Shown here: positions 18,255 to 25,007 of the stretch, piece after piece
How positions within the stretch are numbered: position 1 is the first letter of the stretch
Layout of the letters: each line of letters opens with the position of its first letter
From: Marinibacterium sp050389775
Lineage (GTDB): Bacteria > Pseudomonadota > Alphaproteobacteria > Rhodobacterales > Rhodobacteraceae
Direction: 5' to 3'
NCBI RefSeq assembly: GCF_050389775.1
Contig: NZ_CP177144.1
Coordinates: forward strand, 3,844,001 to 3,908,000
DNA length: 64,000 bases
Position numbers and translations under genes: made by a program
The notes under the pieces: model-generated
Seen by the model: the letters and a program-made list of their open reading frames with translations, nothing else
Databases searched by the model: none
Told to the model about the DNA's origin: nothing

Positions 18255-18341
18255 TGGTGCGGTCGAGAAGACTCGAACTTCCACGGGAGTTACCCCACAG
18301 CGACCTCAACGCTGCGCGTCTACCAATTCCGCCACGACCGC
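18255..18341 (-). tRNA. tRNA-Leu (anticodon GAG), CCA encoded
   Basis: An 87-nt tRNA on the minus strand. The acceptor stem pairs GCGGTCG with CGACCGC, followed by discriminator A and an encoded CCA (18255-18257). The anticodon arm is CAGCG-TTGAGGT-CGCTG, giving anticodon GAG for CUC/CUU leucine codons. The long variable arm and the TTCGAGTC T loop fit a class II leucine tRNA. Its 3' end faces the gene-poor region at 17466-18254. Confidence 0.97.
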
Positions 18342-18363
18342 ACTGCCTAGGCTTGGTTCGCGC

Positions 18364-18392
18364 CGTATAGACGCGCGGTCGGGCGACATCAA
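18364..18392 (-). promoter_or_regulatory. Predicted promoter of tRNA-Leu
   Basis: On the minus strand, TTGATG (18392-18387) and TATACG (18369-18364) are separated by exactly 17 bp. The expected start point is about 15 nt ahead of the mature tRNA 5' end, which suits a tRNA transcription unit. Confidence 0.6.
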
Positions 18393-18483
18393 GAGGCAAA
18401 AACGCCCCCATCCGACGCTTGACGTTTTTTCAGCTGGTCCGCAGGCTTGGCCGCGTAACCGCTTGCGCAAGGGAGCCCCGGCC

Positions 18484-19146
18484 ATGGAACAGGACGACAT
18501 CGTGCATGTGGTCGACGTGGACATCGTGTCGGACGTGGTCTGCCCCTGGTGCATCATAGGGTTTCTCCAGCTGCGCCGGGCGCTGGCCATGACCGGCCTC
18601 GGCGCGCGGGTGCGCTGGCATCCGTTCGAGCTGAACCCCGACATGGGCCCCGAGGGCCAGGACCTGGCCGAACACATGGCCGAGAAATACGGCACCAGCG
18701 CCGAGGACAGCCACCGGGCGCGGGACCGGCTGCGCCGGATCGGGGCGCAGCTGGGCTTTGCCTTCAACTACGACGACACCTCGCGCATGGTGAACACCTT
18801 CCGCGCGCACCAGCTGCTGGACTGGGCGGCCGAAGAGGGCCTGCAGCATCCGCTGAAGATGGCGCTGTTCGCGGCATATTTTACCGATCAGCAGGATGTT
18901 TCGGATATCGAGGTGCTAATACGGGCCGCCCAGGCCGCCGGGCTGGACGGCGAGGCAGCCCGCGAGGTGCTGACGAGCGAGGCGCGGGCCGATCTGGTCC
19001 GGCGGAAACAGGCGTTCTGGGTGCAGAACGGCATCAGCGGCGTGCCGACCATGTGCATCGGGGGCAAATTCGTCCTCACCGGCGCGCAGGAGGCCGAGAC
19101 CTATGCCGATGTCATCCGCCAGGCCGCGCAATTGCCGGCGGCCTGA
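18484..19146 (+). CDS. DsbA family oxidoreductase (FrnE-like)
   Basis: A 220-residue thioredoxin-fold protein. The active site CPWC is at residues 20-23 within VSDVVCPWCIIGF, and the cis-proline loop is GVPTMCIGG near residue 185. There is no signal peptide, so it is probably cytoplasmic, as for the FrnE/2-hydroxychromene-2-carboxylate isomerase-like group. These proteins exchange thiols or isomerise aromatic compounds; the CxxC favours a redox role. ATG 18484 follows GGGAGC. Downstream is a stretch with loosely repeated AGTC(A/C)GAC motifs. Confidence 0.87.
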   Translation: MEQDDIVHVVDVDIVSDVVCPWCIIGFLQLRRALAMTGLGARVRWHPFELNPDMGPEGQDLAEHMAEKYGTSAEDSHRARDRLRRIGAQLGFAFNYDDTSRMVNTFRAHQLLDWAAEEGLQHPLKMALFAAYFTDQQDVSDIEVLIRAAQAAGLDGEAAREVLTSEARADLVRRKQAFWVQNGISGVPTMCIGGKFVLTGAQEAETYADVIRQAAQLPAA

Positions 19147-19190
19147 CGGCAAATTTCGATGGGGCACGGCCCGGGCGGGCCAGACACCCC

Positions 19191-19320
19191 AGTCAGACCA
19201 GGCAGGGACGACCAGTCAGACGGGCCGGACTGACCGCGCCAGTCCGACGGGGCCGGATGGGTCCGATCGGGCGGAGCGAGGGAGCCCCGTCCGACAAGAC
19301 ACAAACCGGACGGGTCCGGT
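19191..19320. repeat. Degenerate intergenic repeats with AGTC(A/C)GAC core
   Basis: The core occurs at about 19191, 19214, 19241, 19260, 19288 and 19313, with spacings between 19 and 28 bp. Several copies continue into GGGCCGGA. The spacing is irregular, so this is a weak array compared with those at 21582 and 24079. It lies between the convergent DsbA-family and peptidoglycan-binding genes. Confidence 0.4.
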
Positions 19321-19353
19321 CAAAGGCCGACCAAGACCCGGGCGCGGGGCGCC

Positions 19354-20625
19354 TCAGTTGCCCGTCGAGAAGGTCGGCAGCCCGTCGGCCGGTTGCGAAG
19401 CCTTCTGCGGGCGCGGCGGCACGTCATAGGCCTGGTCGACGGCGGTCTGCAGCAGGGTGATCCGCGACGGGTCATCGGCATCGAACACCGCGGCCTGGCC
19501 GTTGCGCAGCCCGTCAAAGGCCGCGTCATACCATTCAACCGCCCGGCCCGGGGCGACCGGCGTGCCGAAGCCGCCGGCCAGGTGATGGCCGACCAGTTCG
19601 CCATAGGCCCCCTGCCCCAGCGCCACCAGCACCAGCGCCGATCCCAGCGCCACGCCCATGTCGTCGGCCTCATAGCCCACGCCCAGGCAGATCTCGCCGA
19701 TGTCGATCATCTGGGCCGGATCGGCCCCGGCATCCGACAGGTAGACGGCGGTTTCGCGGATGATGTCCTGGCGCGGCTCGGTGGCCAGCCCGGTGACCAT
19801 CGGGGCCATGACCGGGCCGAAACCGGCACATTGGGTGGCAATCTCGGCGCTGTCGGCATCGGCCACCTTGGTGGCCATGGCATGCGACGTGCCAATGGCC
19901 TCGGTCCGGGCCATGCAGAATTGTTCGTGCAGCACGTCGACCGGGGCCTGCATGGTCTGCACGGTCAGGTAGCCGCCGTTGGCCTGGGTCTTCTGGGCGA
20001 CCATGGCGCAATGATCGGCCAGCGATTCGGGCGTGGCCGAGACCTGGAAGGTCGGCAGCCCGCCGGACGCGCCCTGGGTCACGGCGCTGTTGCCATCGGT
20101 CTGGCCCAGCCCGGCCATGTAGACCTTGAGCATGCCCTGGGCCTCGGACGAGCCCGGGGCAACGCCGGTGCCGGCCGCGCGCTGATGCGATTCGACCAGG
20201 AAATCCTGCTCGAACCCGGTCAGCTGGCCGGTGACGGGATAGCCCAGGTAGGATTGGTATTGCGAAATGGCCTCGCGGGTCTGGCGGCCGACCTGGCCGT
20301 CGACGCTGCCGGCATCGAAGCCGAAGAAGTTCAGGGCCGATTGCACGTCGCGGCCGGTCTGCGTGGCCGGGATGCCCGGCGCGGTGGACTTGGCCGCCCC
20401 GCCCGATCCGGTCGAGGCCGTGGTGCCCTGCGCGCCTGTCGATGGCGACGTGGCCTGGGGAAAGATCGTCTGGTTCTTCTGGTAGCTGCGGGTGGCCAGG
20501 TGGCCCAGCAGCCCGCCGATCGCCGCCCCGGCGACGAAACTGCCAGTATCGGCCGTGGCACGGGAGACGGGCGCAAGGGCAAGCGCCCCGGCCAGGGTAC
20601 AGGTCAGCGCGTGGTTGATCTTCAT
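19354..20625 (-). CDS. Exported peptidoglycan-binding-domain protein
   Basis: A 423-residue protein with a signal peptide (ends ATA before DTGSF) and a glycine-rich segment FVAGAAIGGLLGHLA that may associate with a membrane. A Ser/Thr/Gly-rich linker follows. A PG_binding_1 domain lies at about 88-145 (VQSALNFFGFDAGSVDGQVGRQTREAI). The C-terminal two thirds has no recognised family but contains several cysteines (HCAMVAQ, EQFCMA, ATQCAGF, GEICLG) that could form periplasmic disulfides. A structural or regulatory role at the cell wall is likely. It stands alone on the minus strand. Confidence 0.8.
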   Translation of the reverse strand: MKINHALTCTLAGALALAPVSRATADTGSFVAGAAIGGLLGHLATRSYQKNQTIFPQATSPSTGAQGTTASTGSGGAAKSTAPGIPATQTGRDVQSALNFFGFDAGSVDGQVGRQTREAISQYQSYLGYPVTGQLTGFEQDFLVESHQRAAGTGVAPGSSEAQGMLKVYMAGLGQTDGNSAVTQGASGGLPTFQVSATPESLADHCAMVAQKTQANGGYLTVQTMQAPVDVLHEQFCMARTEAIGTSHAMATKVADADSAEIATQCAGFGPVMAPMVTGLATEPRQDIIRETAVYLSDAGADPAQMIDIGEICLGVGYEADDMGVALGSALVLVALGQGAYGELVGHHLAGGFGTPVAPGRAVEWYDAAFDGLRNGQAAVFDADDPSRITLLQTAVDQAYDVPPRPQKASQPADGLPTFSTGN

Positions 20626-20865
20626 GGTCGAGCCTCTCGATAAAAGCAGCCGGTCCCCTTCTTATGCGCAGGGGGCATGCATCGGCCAGCCGGCAGGCCC
20701 CGCCCCGCAAAGGGCACGCGGCAAGCCGCCTATTGGCCGGATAACGCCGGCGGGGGGCTGCCGGTTCCCCGGACGGCAGGCCCTGGGCTCGACCGAGGGG
20801 CCGGATCTTGCCAGCGCCCGGCCGGTCGTGGCATGTGCGCCGTCAGGCTTTGGCGGGAGGCAGGC

Positions 20866-21528
20866 ATGGTCGAATGGATCACCACGGACGGGCTGACGGG
20901 CTATGACGAGGCCCTGGCCTTCATGGAGGCCCGGGCGGCGGCCATCGCGGCCGGCACGGCTGCGGAATGCATCTGGCTGGTCGAACATGCGCCGCTCTAC
21001 ACCGCCGGGACCAGCGCGCAGGCGCGCGACTTGGTGACGCCCGACCGCTTTCCCGTGCACCAGACGCGGCGGGGCGGGCAATATACCTATCACGGGCCGG
21101 GCCAGAGGGTGGTCTATGTCATGCTGGACGTGGGCCGGCGCGGGCGCGACGTGCGCCGTTTCGTGGCCGACCTGGAGGCCTGGGTGATCGCGGCGCTGGA
21201 CGAGTTCAACGTGACGGGCCACATCCGCCAAGGGCGCGTCGGGGTCTGGGTCGAACGGCCGGAAAAGCCGCCGATGCCTGACGGGACGCCGCGCGAGGAC
21301 AAGATCGCGGCAATCGGCATCCGGCTGCGCAAATGGGTCAGCTTTCACGGGCTGGCGATCAACGTCGATCCCGAGCTGGAGCATTTCTCGGGGATCGTGC
21401 CCTGCGGCATTGCCGAGCACGGGGTGACCAGCCTGGTCGACCTGGGCCTGCCGGTGACCATGGGCGACCTGGACGTGGCCCTGCGGCGCCAGTTCGAGAC
21501 GGTGTTCGGCGAGGCGCCCCTGGGCTGA
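20866..21528 (+). CDS. lipB: Octanoyl-[acyl carrier protein]:protein octanoyltransferase LipB
   Basis: A 220-residue enzyme that moves octanoyl from acyl carrier protein to lipoyl domains in lipoic acid synthesis. Family signatures are TYHGPGQ (residues 74-80), the catalytic lysine in DKIAAIGIR (Lys146) and the acyl-thioester cysteine in GIVPCGI (Cys180). ATG 20866 follows GGGAGG by about 6 nt and begins with the usual VEW sequence. The gene stands alone and converges with the CDF transporter gene across the 43-bp repeat array. Confidence 0.95.
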   Translation: MVEWITTDGLTGYDEALAFMEARAAAIAAGTAAECIWLVEHAPLYTAGTSAQARDLVTPDRFPVHQTRRGGQYTYHGPGQRVVYVMLDVGRRGRDVRRFVADLEAWVIAALDEFNVTGHIRQGRVGVWVERPEKPPMPDGTPREDKIAAIGIRLRKWVSFHGLAINVDPELEHFSGIVPCGIAEHGVTSLVDLGLPVTMGDLDVALRRQFETVFGEAPLG

Positions 21529-21552
21529 GACGGCGCCTGTGGGGGCGAACGG

Positions 21553-21583
21553 CCGGATATTTTCAAAGAGAAAGAAGCAGCAG
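21553..21583 (-). terminator. T-rich dispersed 3'-end motif, copy 1
   Basis: Read on the minus strand this is CTGCTTCTTTCTCTTT followed by an A/T-rich stretch ending in TATCCGG. A second copy with the same 16 bases lies on the plus strand at 27777-27806. Here it follows the 43-bp array downstream of the CDF gene, so it probably contributes to transcription termination. Function is inferred from position and the T runs. Confidence 0.4.
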
Positions 21584-21883
21584 GCCGGGCGAATCTGGTG
21601 CAGCTGGGCGCTGGTGGCGAGGTCGGGCTGGACGCAGGGTGCCCGGCGTCGTGCGGGCGGCAAGGTCAGGCTGGACGCAGGGTGCCTGGCGTGGCGCGGG
21701 CGGGAAGGTCAGCCCGGGCGCATTTGGCCCGTCGCGGCGCGGCAGGCGAAGTCAGGCCCGGTGCATTTGGCCCGGCGCGGCGCGGGTGGCGAGATCAGGC
21801 CGGGCGCGTTTGGCCCGGCGTGGCGCGGGCGGCGAAGTCAGGCCGGGCGCATTTGGCCCGGCGCGGCGCGGGCGGCAAGGTCA
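21582..21883 (-). repeat. 43-bp tandem array (7 units) starting in the CDF stop codon
   Basis: On the minus strand the first unit begins with the TGA stop at 21883. Unit starts recur at 21840, 21797, 21754, 21711, 21668, 21625 and 21582, each exactly 43 bp apart with no insertion or deletion. The first six units begin with TGA, the seventh with CGA; the base set at 21582 is TGC. Neighbouring units differ by a few substitutions; the most conserved core is CCAAATGCGCCCGG. The array fills the gap between the convergent lipB and CDF genes. 43 is not a multiple of three, so it is not coding. Confidence 0.92.
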
Positions 21884-22822
21884 GGCCGGGTGGCCGATCA
21901 GCTGGGCATCGGCGCAGGCATGGCGGGCGCATTCCAGTTCCAGCGTCGAATGGGTGATGCCGAATTCCTCGGCCAGGCGCTGCTTGAGTGCGGCCTTGAT
22001 CGCATCGGCCCGGTCCCAGTCGCCGGCCGAGATGACAACATGGGCTTCGAGCGCGGATGCGCTTTCCTGCATCTGCCAGAGATGGACATGGTGCAGGCTG
22101 TCGACCCCGGGCGTGGCGTCCAGGGCAGCGATCAGGTCGTGGGTGTCGGGGCTGCGCGGGCTGGCCAGCATCAGCACGCGGATGACCTCGCCGATGTCGG
22201 AGCGGACATGCATCAGGATGTAGCCCGAGATCATCAGGGTCACGACGGCATCGATCCAGTACCATTGGAACAGCAACACCAGCGATCCGGCAACGATGAC
22301 GGCCAGCGAGCCCAGGGCATCGGCGACATTGTGCAGGAAGGCCGCGCGGATGTTCAGCGACTGGCGTGACATGGCATAGGTCAGCAACGCGGTCACCAGG
22401 TCGACGACAAGGGCCACGGCGGCGATCCAGACAACGGTCCAGCCGGCGATGGGCTCGGGGGCGAAGAGCCGGGTGATGCCTTCGTAGGCCAGGTAGAGCG
22501 ACAGCAGGATCAGCGTGGTGTAATTGACCAGGGCGGCGACCATCTCGGCCCGGCCGTAGCCAAAGCTCATCCGGGCATCGGCCGGGCGGCGGGCGATGCG
22601 CCGGGCCAGGACGGCGATGATCAGGGCGATCGCATCGGAGAAATTATGCAGGGCATCGGCGATCAGGGCCAGCGAGCCCGACATCAGCCCGCCGATGACC
22701 TGGACGAGCGTCAGCCCGACATTGACCAGCACGGCCCAGGCCAGCCGGCGGTCACCGGTCGCACTGTCGACGTGGTGATGATGGTGATGGTGGTGGTGAT
22801 GATGGCCGTGATCGTGGGGCAT
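21881..22822 (-). CDS. Cation diffusion facilitator (zinc-type CDF transporter)
   Basis: A 313-residue inner-membrane metal exporter of the CzcD/ZitB type. The N-terminus carries eleven consecutive histidines after MPHDHG, a likely metal-sensing tail. Six membrane segments follow, with the metal-site signatures HNFSDA (segment 2) and HNVADALG (segment 5). The C-terminal domain contains SLHHVHLW and LEAHVVI, typical of the cytoplasmic CDF fold. ATG 22822 follows GGAGG by about 10 nt; a much longer upstream frame is spurious. The stop codon is the first base set of the 43-bp tandem array. Confidence 0.93.
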   Translation of the reverse strand: MPHDHGHHHHHHHHHHHVDSATGDRRLAWAVLVNVGLTLVQVIGGLMSGSLALIADALHNFSDAIALIIAVLARRIARRPADARMSFGYGRAEMVAALVNYTTLILLSLYLAYEGITRLFAPEPIAGWTVVWIAAVALVVDLVTALLTYAMSRQSLNIRAAFLHNVADALGSLAVIVAGSLVLLFQWYWIDAVVTLMISGYILMHVRSDIGEVIRVLMLASPRSPDTHDLIAALDATPGVDSLHHVHLWQMQESASALEAHVVISAGDWDRADAIKAALKQRLAEEFGITHSTLELECARHACADAQLIGHPA

Positions 22823-23203
22823 GGGCGGGGAACCTCCGGGCGCAGTGTTGCGCGGGGCGCGGGCAACGGCAAGGGGGGCGGCCATGCGCCGCAGAGCGTG
22901 GGAGAGCGGCCACGCCGCATGGCCCGGCCCGGTGGCATGGTTGGGCTTGAGGGCGCGGCACGGCGCCGGCAGCACCGACTGCCCCCTGCGGCAAGTCTCG
23001 GCGCCCCCCGCCCCCTGCATCTTGGCCACGGCTGCATAGTCCACCCCGGGGCATGATGGGGTCCGGGGCCATGACCCGCGCGACGTGGCCGCGCCGCCAC
23101 AGGGCAAGGCCGGGCGCAGGCAGCGAATTGACCGGCGCCGGGTGGCATCGTAGCCATCGGGGAACGGCGGGCGAACCGCCGACAGGCATTTCGGAGCAGA
23201 CAC
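22823..23203. other. Intergenic region between divergent genes, no gene seen
   Basis: This 381-bp gap separates the divergent CDF and outer-membrane protein genes. It is very GC-rich and no gene, tRNA or clear promoter was found. Both promoters must lie here. Confidence 0.4.
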
Positions 23204-23911
23204 ATGAAGACACTGGGCGCCCTCGCGCTTGCCGCGACGACCCTTGCCGTGCCCGCAGGGGCCGTCGAACTGACCGGCGGGTCGGTCGAGCTGGGCTATT
23301 CGGCCTTTACCGAGGAAACCGACGTCAATCGCACGATCCTGCGCGGCCAGGCCGAGCTGGGCTTCACGCGCAACTTCGCGGCCCAGGTCGATGCCGGTTA
23401 CTATGGCTATCACTACCTGGGCGACGGGGTGAACCTGACCGCCCACGGCATCTATCACGGCAGCGAAACCGCGTCTTTCGGGGTCTATGTCGGCTATGAC
23501 GAGATCGAGAGCGTGTCGGCCACGACCTATGGCCTGGAAGCCGGCATGCTGCTGGCGCCCAGCGTGATCGCCGAGGTCTATGCCGGGGGATTCGATATCG
23601 AAGGCGAAGGCGGGCTGATGATGGGCGTGGAAGTGGCCAATGCCTTCGGCAACGGGCTGAGCGCCCGGGCCGGGATCGACCACGTGAATTCCGATTTCGG
23701 CGTCGACGTCACCAGCATCGAGCTGGGCCTGGATTACAAGGTCACGCCGCAGACCGGGCTTTATGCCGAGGTCGGTTCGACCAGGCTGTCGGGCTTTGGC
23801 GCGTCGGGGAGCGAAACCTATGTCGGCGCGGGCGTGACGATCGATTTCGGCGCCAAGCGCGGGGCCACCTTCGGCTATCGTTCGCTGTTCGACCTGATTC
23901 CCGGGCTCTGA
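23204..23911 (+). CDS. Small outer-membrane beta-barrel protein
   Basis: A 235-residue protein with a signal peptide (ends PAGA before VELTGG) and repeated strand-turn units such as GYYGYHYLGDGV and GVYVGYDEIES, as in 8-10 stranded barrels. It does not end in an aromatic residue (ends LIPGL). No named family was recognised. An AGCAGACAC stretch precedes the ATG without a strong ribosome site. A 13-bp GAAA-loop hairpin follows 49 nt after the stop. Confidence 0.65.
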   Translation: MKTLGALALAATTLAVPAGAVELTGGSVELGYSAFTEETDVNRTILRGQAELGFTRNFAAQVDAGYYGYHYLGDGVNLTAHGIYHGSETASFGVYVGYDEIESVSATTYGLEAGMLLAPSVIAEVYAGGFDIEGEGGLMMGVEVANAFGNGLSARAGIDHVNSDFGVDVTSIELGLDYKVTPQTGLYAEVGSTRLSGFGASGSETYVGAGVTIDFGAKRGATFGYRSLFDLIPGL

Positions 23912-23960
23912 CCAACGGGGCCAGGTGCCTGAACAGGTGCCCCGGCACGGATGACATGCA

Positions 23961-23990
23961 CGGGCGGTGCGGGGAAACCCGCGCCGCCCG
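23961..23990. terminator. Strong GAAA-tetraloop hairpin
   Basis: A 13-bp stem with a single G-U pair (left arm CGGGCGGTGCGGG, right arm CCCGCGCCGCCCG) closed by a GAAA loop. It lies 3' to the plus-strand barrel gene and, on the other strand, beyond the repeats that follow the HIT gene, so it may serve both convergent genes. Confidence 0.75.
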
Positions 23991-23991
23991 T

Positions 23992-24077
23992 TGTCGTTTG
24001 GGCTGTGCCCAATGGAGTCTTGGGCCTTGCCGCGTGTCGTTTGGGCCGTGCCCTGTGTTACCGTGGCCTCGCCCGGC
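23992..24077. repeat. 43-bp direct repeat, two units
   Basis: Two adjacent 43-bp units begin at 23992 and 24035 with TGTCGTTTGGGC(T/C)GTGCCC. Each unit also has an internal half of about 21-22 bp with related sequence. The pair lies between the terminator hairpin and the 16-bp array that follows the HIT gene. Confidence 0.7.
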
Positions 24078-24078
24078 A

Positions 24079-24193
24079 CCAGGCGCACCCAGCGTCAGAC
24101 TGGCCCGCCCTCAGACTTGCCCGCCGTCAGACTGGACCCGTTTCAGACTGGCCCGGCGACAGATCGACCCGCCGTCAGGCTCTCGCGGCGTCA
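24079..24193 (-). repeat. 16-bp tandem array starting in the HIT gene stop codon
   Basis: On the minus strand the TGA stop at 24193 begins the first unit. Further units begin at 24177, 24161, 24145, 24129, 24113 and 24097, each exactly 16 bp apart, with a degenerate start at 24081. Five of the six downstream units begin with TGA and one with TGT. A typical unit is TGACGGCGGGCAAGTC. The register is exact although the units have diverged. Confidence 0.88.
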
Positions 24194-24634
24194 GGCCGCG
24201 GCGGCTATGGCCGCGCGGATGCGCTCTGCCTCGGCGGCGATGGCCTCCATGTCGCCCTGCTGGCGCGGCGGACGCAGGGCATCCCCGTCGCGCCGGGGCA
24301 GGATGTGGAAATGCAGGTGATAGACCTCCTGCCCGCCGGCCGGTTCGTTGAATTGCTGCAGGCTGATCCCATCGGCCCCGTAGGGCGCGCCCAGCAGGGC
24401 CAGCGAGACCTTCTGGACGGTCTTCAGGCAGGCCGCCAGCTGGTCGGCCGAGGCATCCAGCATGTTGCGGCAGGGCGTCTTGGGGATGACCAGCATGTGG
24501 CCGTCGACCCGGGGCATGATATCCATGAACACCAGCGTCTCGGCGTCTTCGTAGACCCGGAAGGCGGGAATTTCCTCGCGCAGGATCTTCGCGAAGATGT
24601 TGTCGTCGGCATAGGGTTCGGGCGCGTAATCCAT
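24191..24634 (-). CDS. HIT family nucleotide hydrolase/transferase
   Basis: A 147-residue HIT-domain protein. The active-site triad motif HLHFHILPR has histidines at 106, 108 and 110, the middle region has VIPKTPCRNMLD, and the start has the usual NIFAKILREEIPA. HIT proteins act on nucleoside phosphoramidates or dinucleotides. ATG 24634 is preferred because AAGGA lies 8 nt upstream; ATG 24643 sits directly on that site. The stop codon is the first unit of a 16-bp tandem array. Confidence 0.93.
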   Translation of the reverse strand: MDYAPEPYADDNIFAKILREEIPAFRVYEDAETLVFMDIMPRVDGHMLVIPKTPCRNMLDASADQLAACLKTVQKVSLALLGAPYGADGISLQQFNEPAGGQEVYHLHFHILPRRDGDALRPPRQQGDMEAIAAEAERIRAAIAAAA

Positions 24635-24892
24635 CGCGTGCATCCTTGCTCAGGGGGGATTCCGCCCGTTTGTGCGGCCGCAGGGGCGCAAGGTCAAGAA
24701 AACCGCGCACAGCTCCATTCGGGGCCATGCCGGGCCGAGTCGCCCCGGCCCGGCCCGCGCTTTCGCCCCGCGACCCGGTCGCAACAGGCACGCGGCGGCC
24801 AAGGCCCGGCAAGCGGCCCGGGTCAACTTGGAAAAAGGTCCCGGATCGGGCGTGGCAACAGGGCCCGCCGGGCGGGGGCGCGGCAATTTTTC

Positions 24893-24906
24893 TTGATCTG
24901 GGTCAA
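24893..24906 (+). promoter_or_regulatory. FNR/FnrL-like box upstream of ctaD
   Basis: TTGAT-CTGG-GTCAA matches 9 of 10 fixed positions of the FNR consensus TTGAT-N4-ATCAA. Its centre is about 51 bp ahead of the expected transcription start of ctaD. Oxygen control of a terminal oxidase by an FnrL-type factor is plausible. Whether it activates or represses here cannot be told. Confidence 0.5.
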
Positions 24907-24915
24907 CCTGCGGCA

Positions 24916-24944
24916 TTGATGCACAGGGTCTGGCATTCTAATAC
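24916..24944 (+). promoter_or_regulatory. Predicted ctaD promoter
   Basis: TTGATG at 24916 and TAATAC at 24939 are separated by exactly 17 bp, a good sigma-70 match. The expected start is near 24951, leaving a leader of about 57 nt with AGGAGG before the ATG. Confidence 0.6.
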
Positions 24945-25007
24945 CTGAATGAATATCGGGCCGCCTTGGGGGTGGCCCCGTGACGTGACGCAACAGGAGG
25001 CACCTAG

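Larger units (their letters stand above)
24635..25007. other. Divergent regulatory region of the HIT gene and ctaD
   Basis: This 373-bp gap holds no gene. Its right half contains an FNR-like box at 24893-24906, a predicted promoter at 24916-24944 and the ctaD ribosome site AGGAGG just before 25008. The left half is GC-rich with nothing recognised. Confidence 0.5.

Noticed and set aside
21582..21883. Possible CRISPR array
   Set aside because: Units are contiguous 43-bp repeats with no unique spacers and no cas genes nearby.
22765..22810. CAT/GTG microsatellite-like run
   Set aside because: It is the coding sequence of the poly-histidine tail of the CDF protein, not an independent repeat.
22823..24088. 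N-terminal extension of the CDF frame by over 400 codons
   Set aside because: It runs through the antisense of the barrel gene and has no protein-like features; the CDF protein starts with MPHDHG after a GGAGG site.
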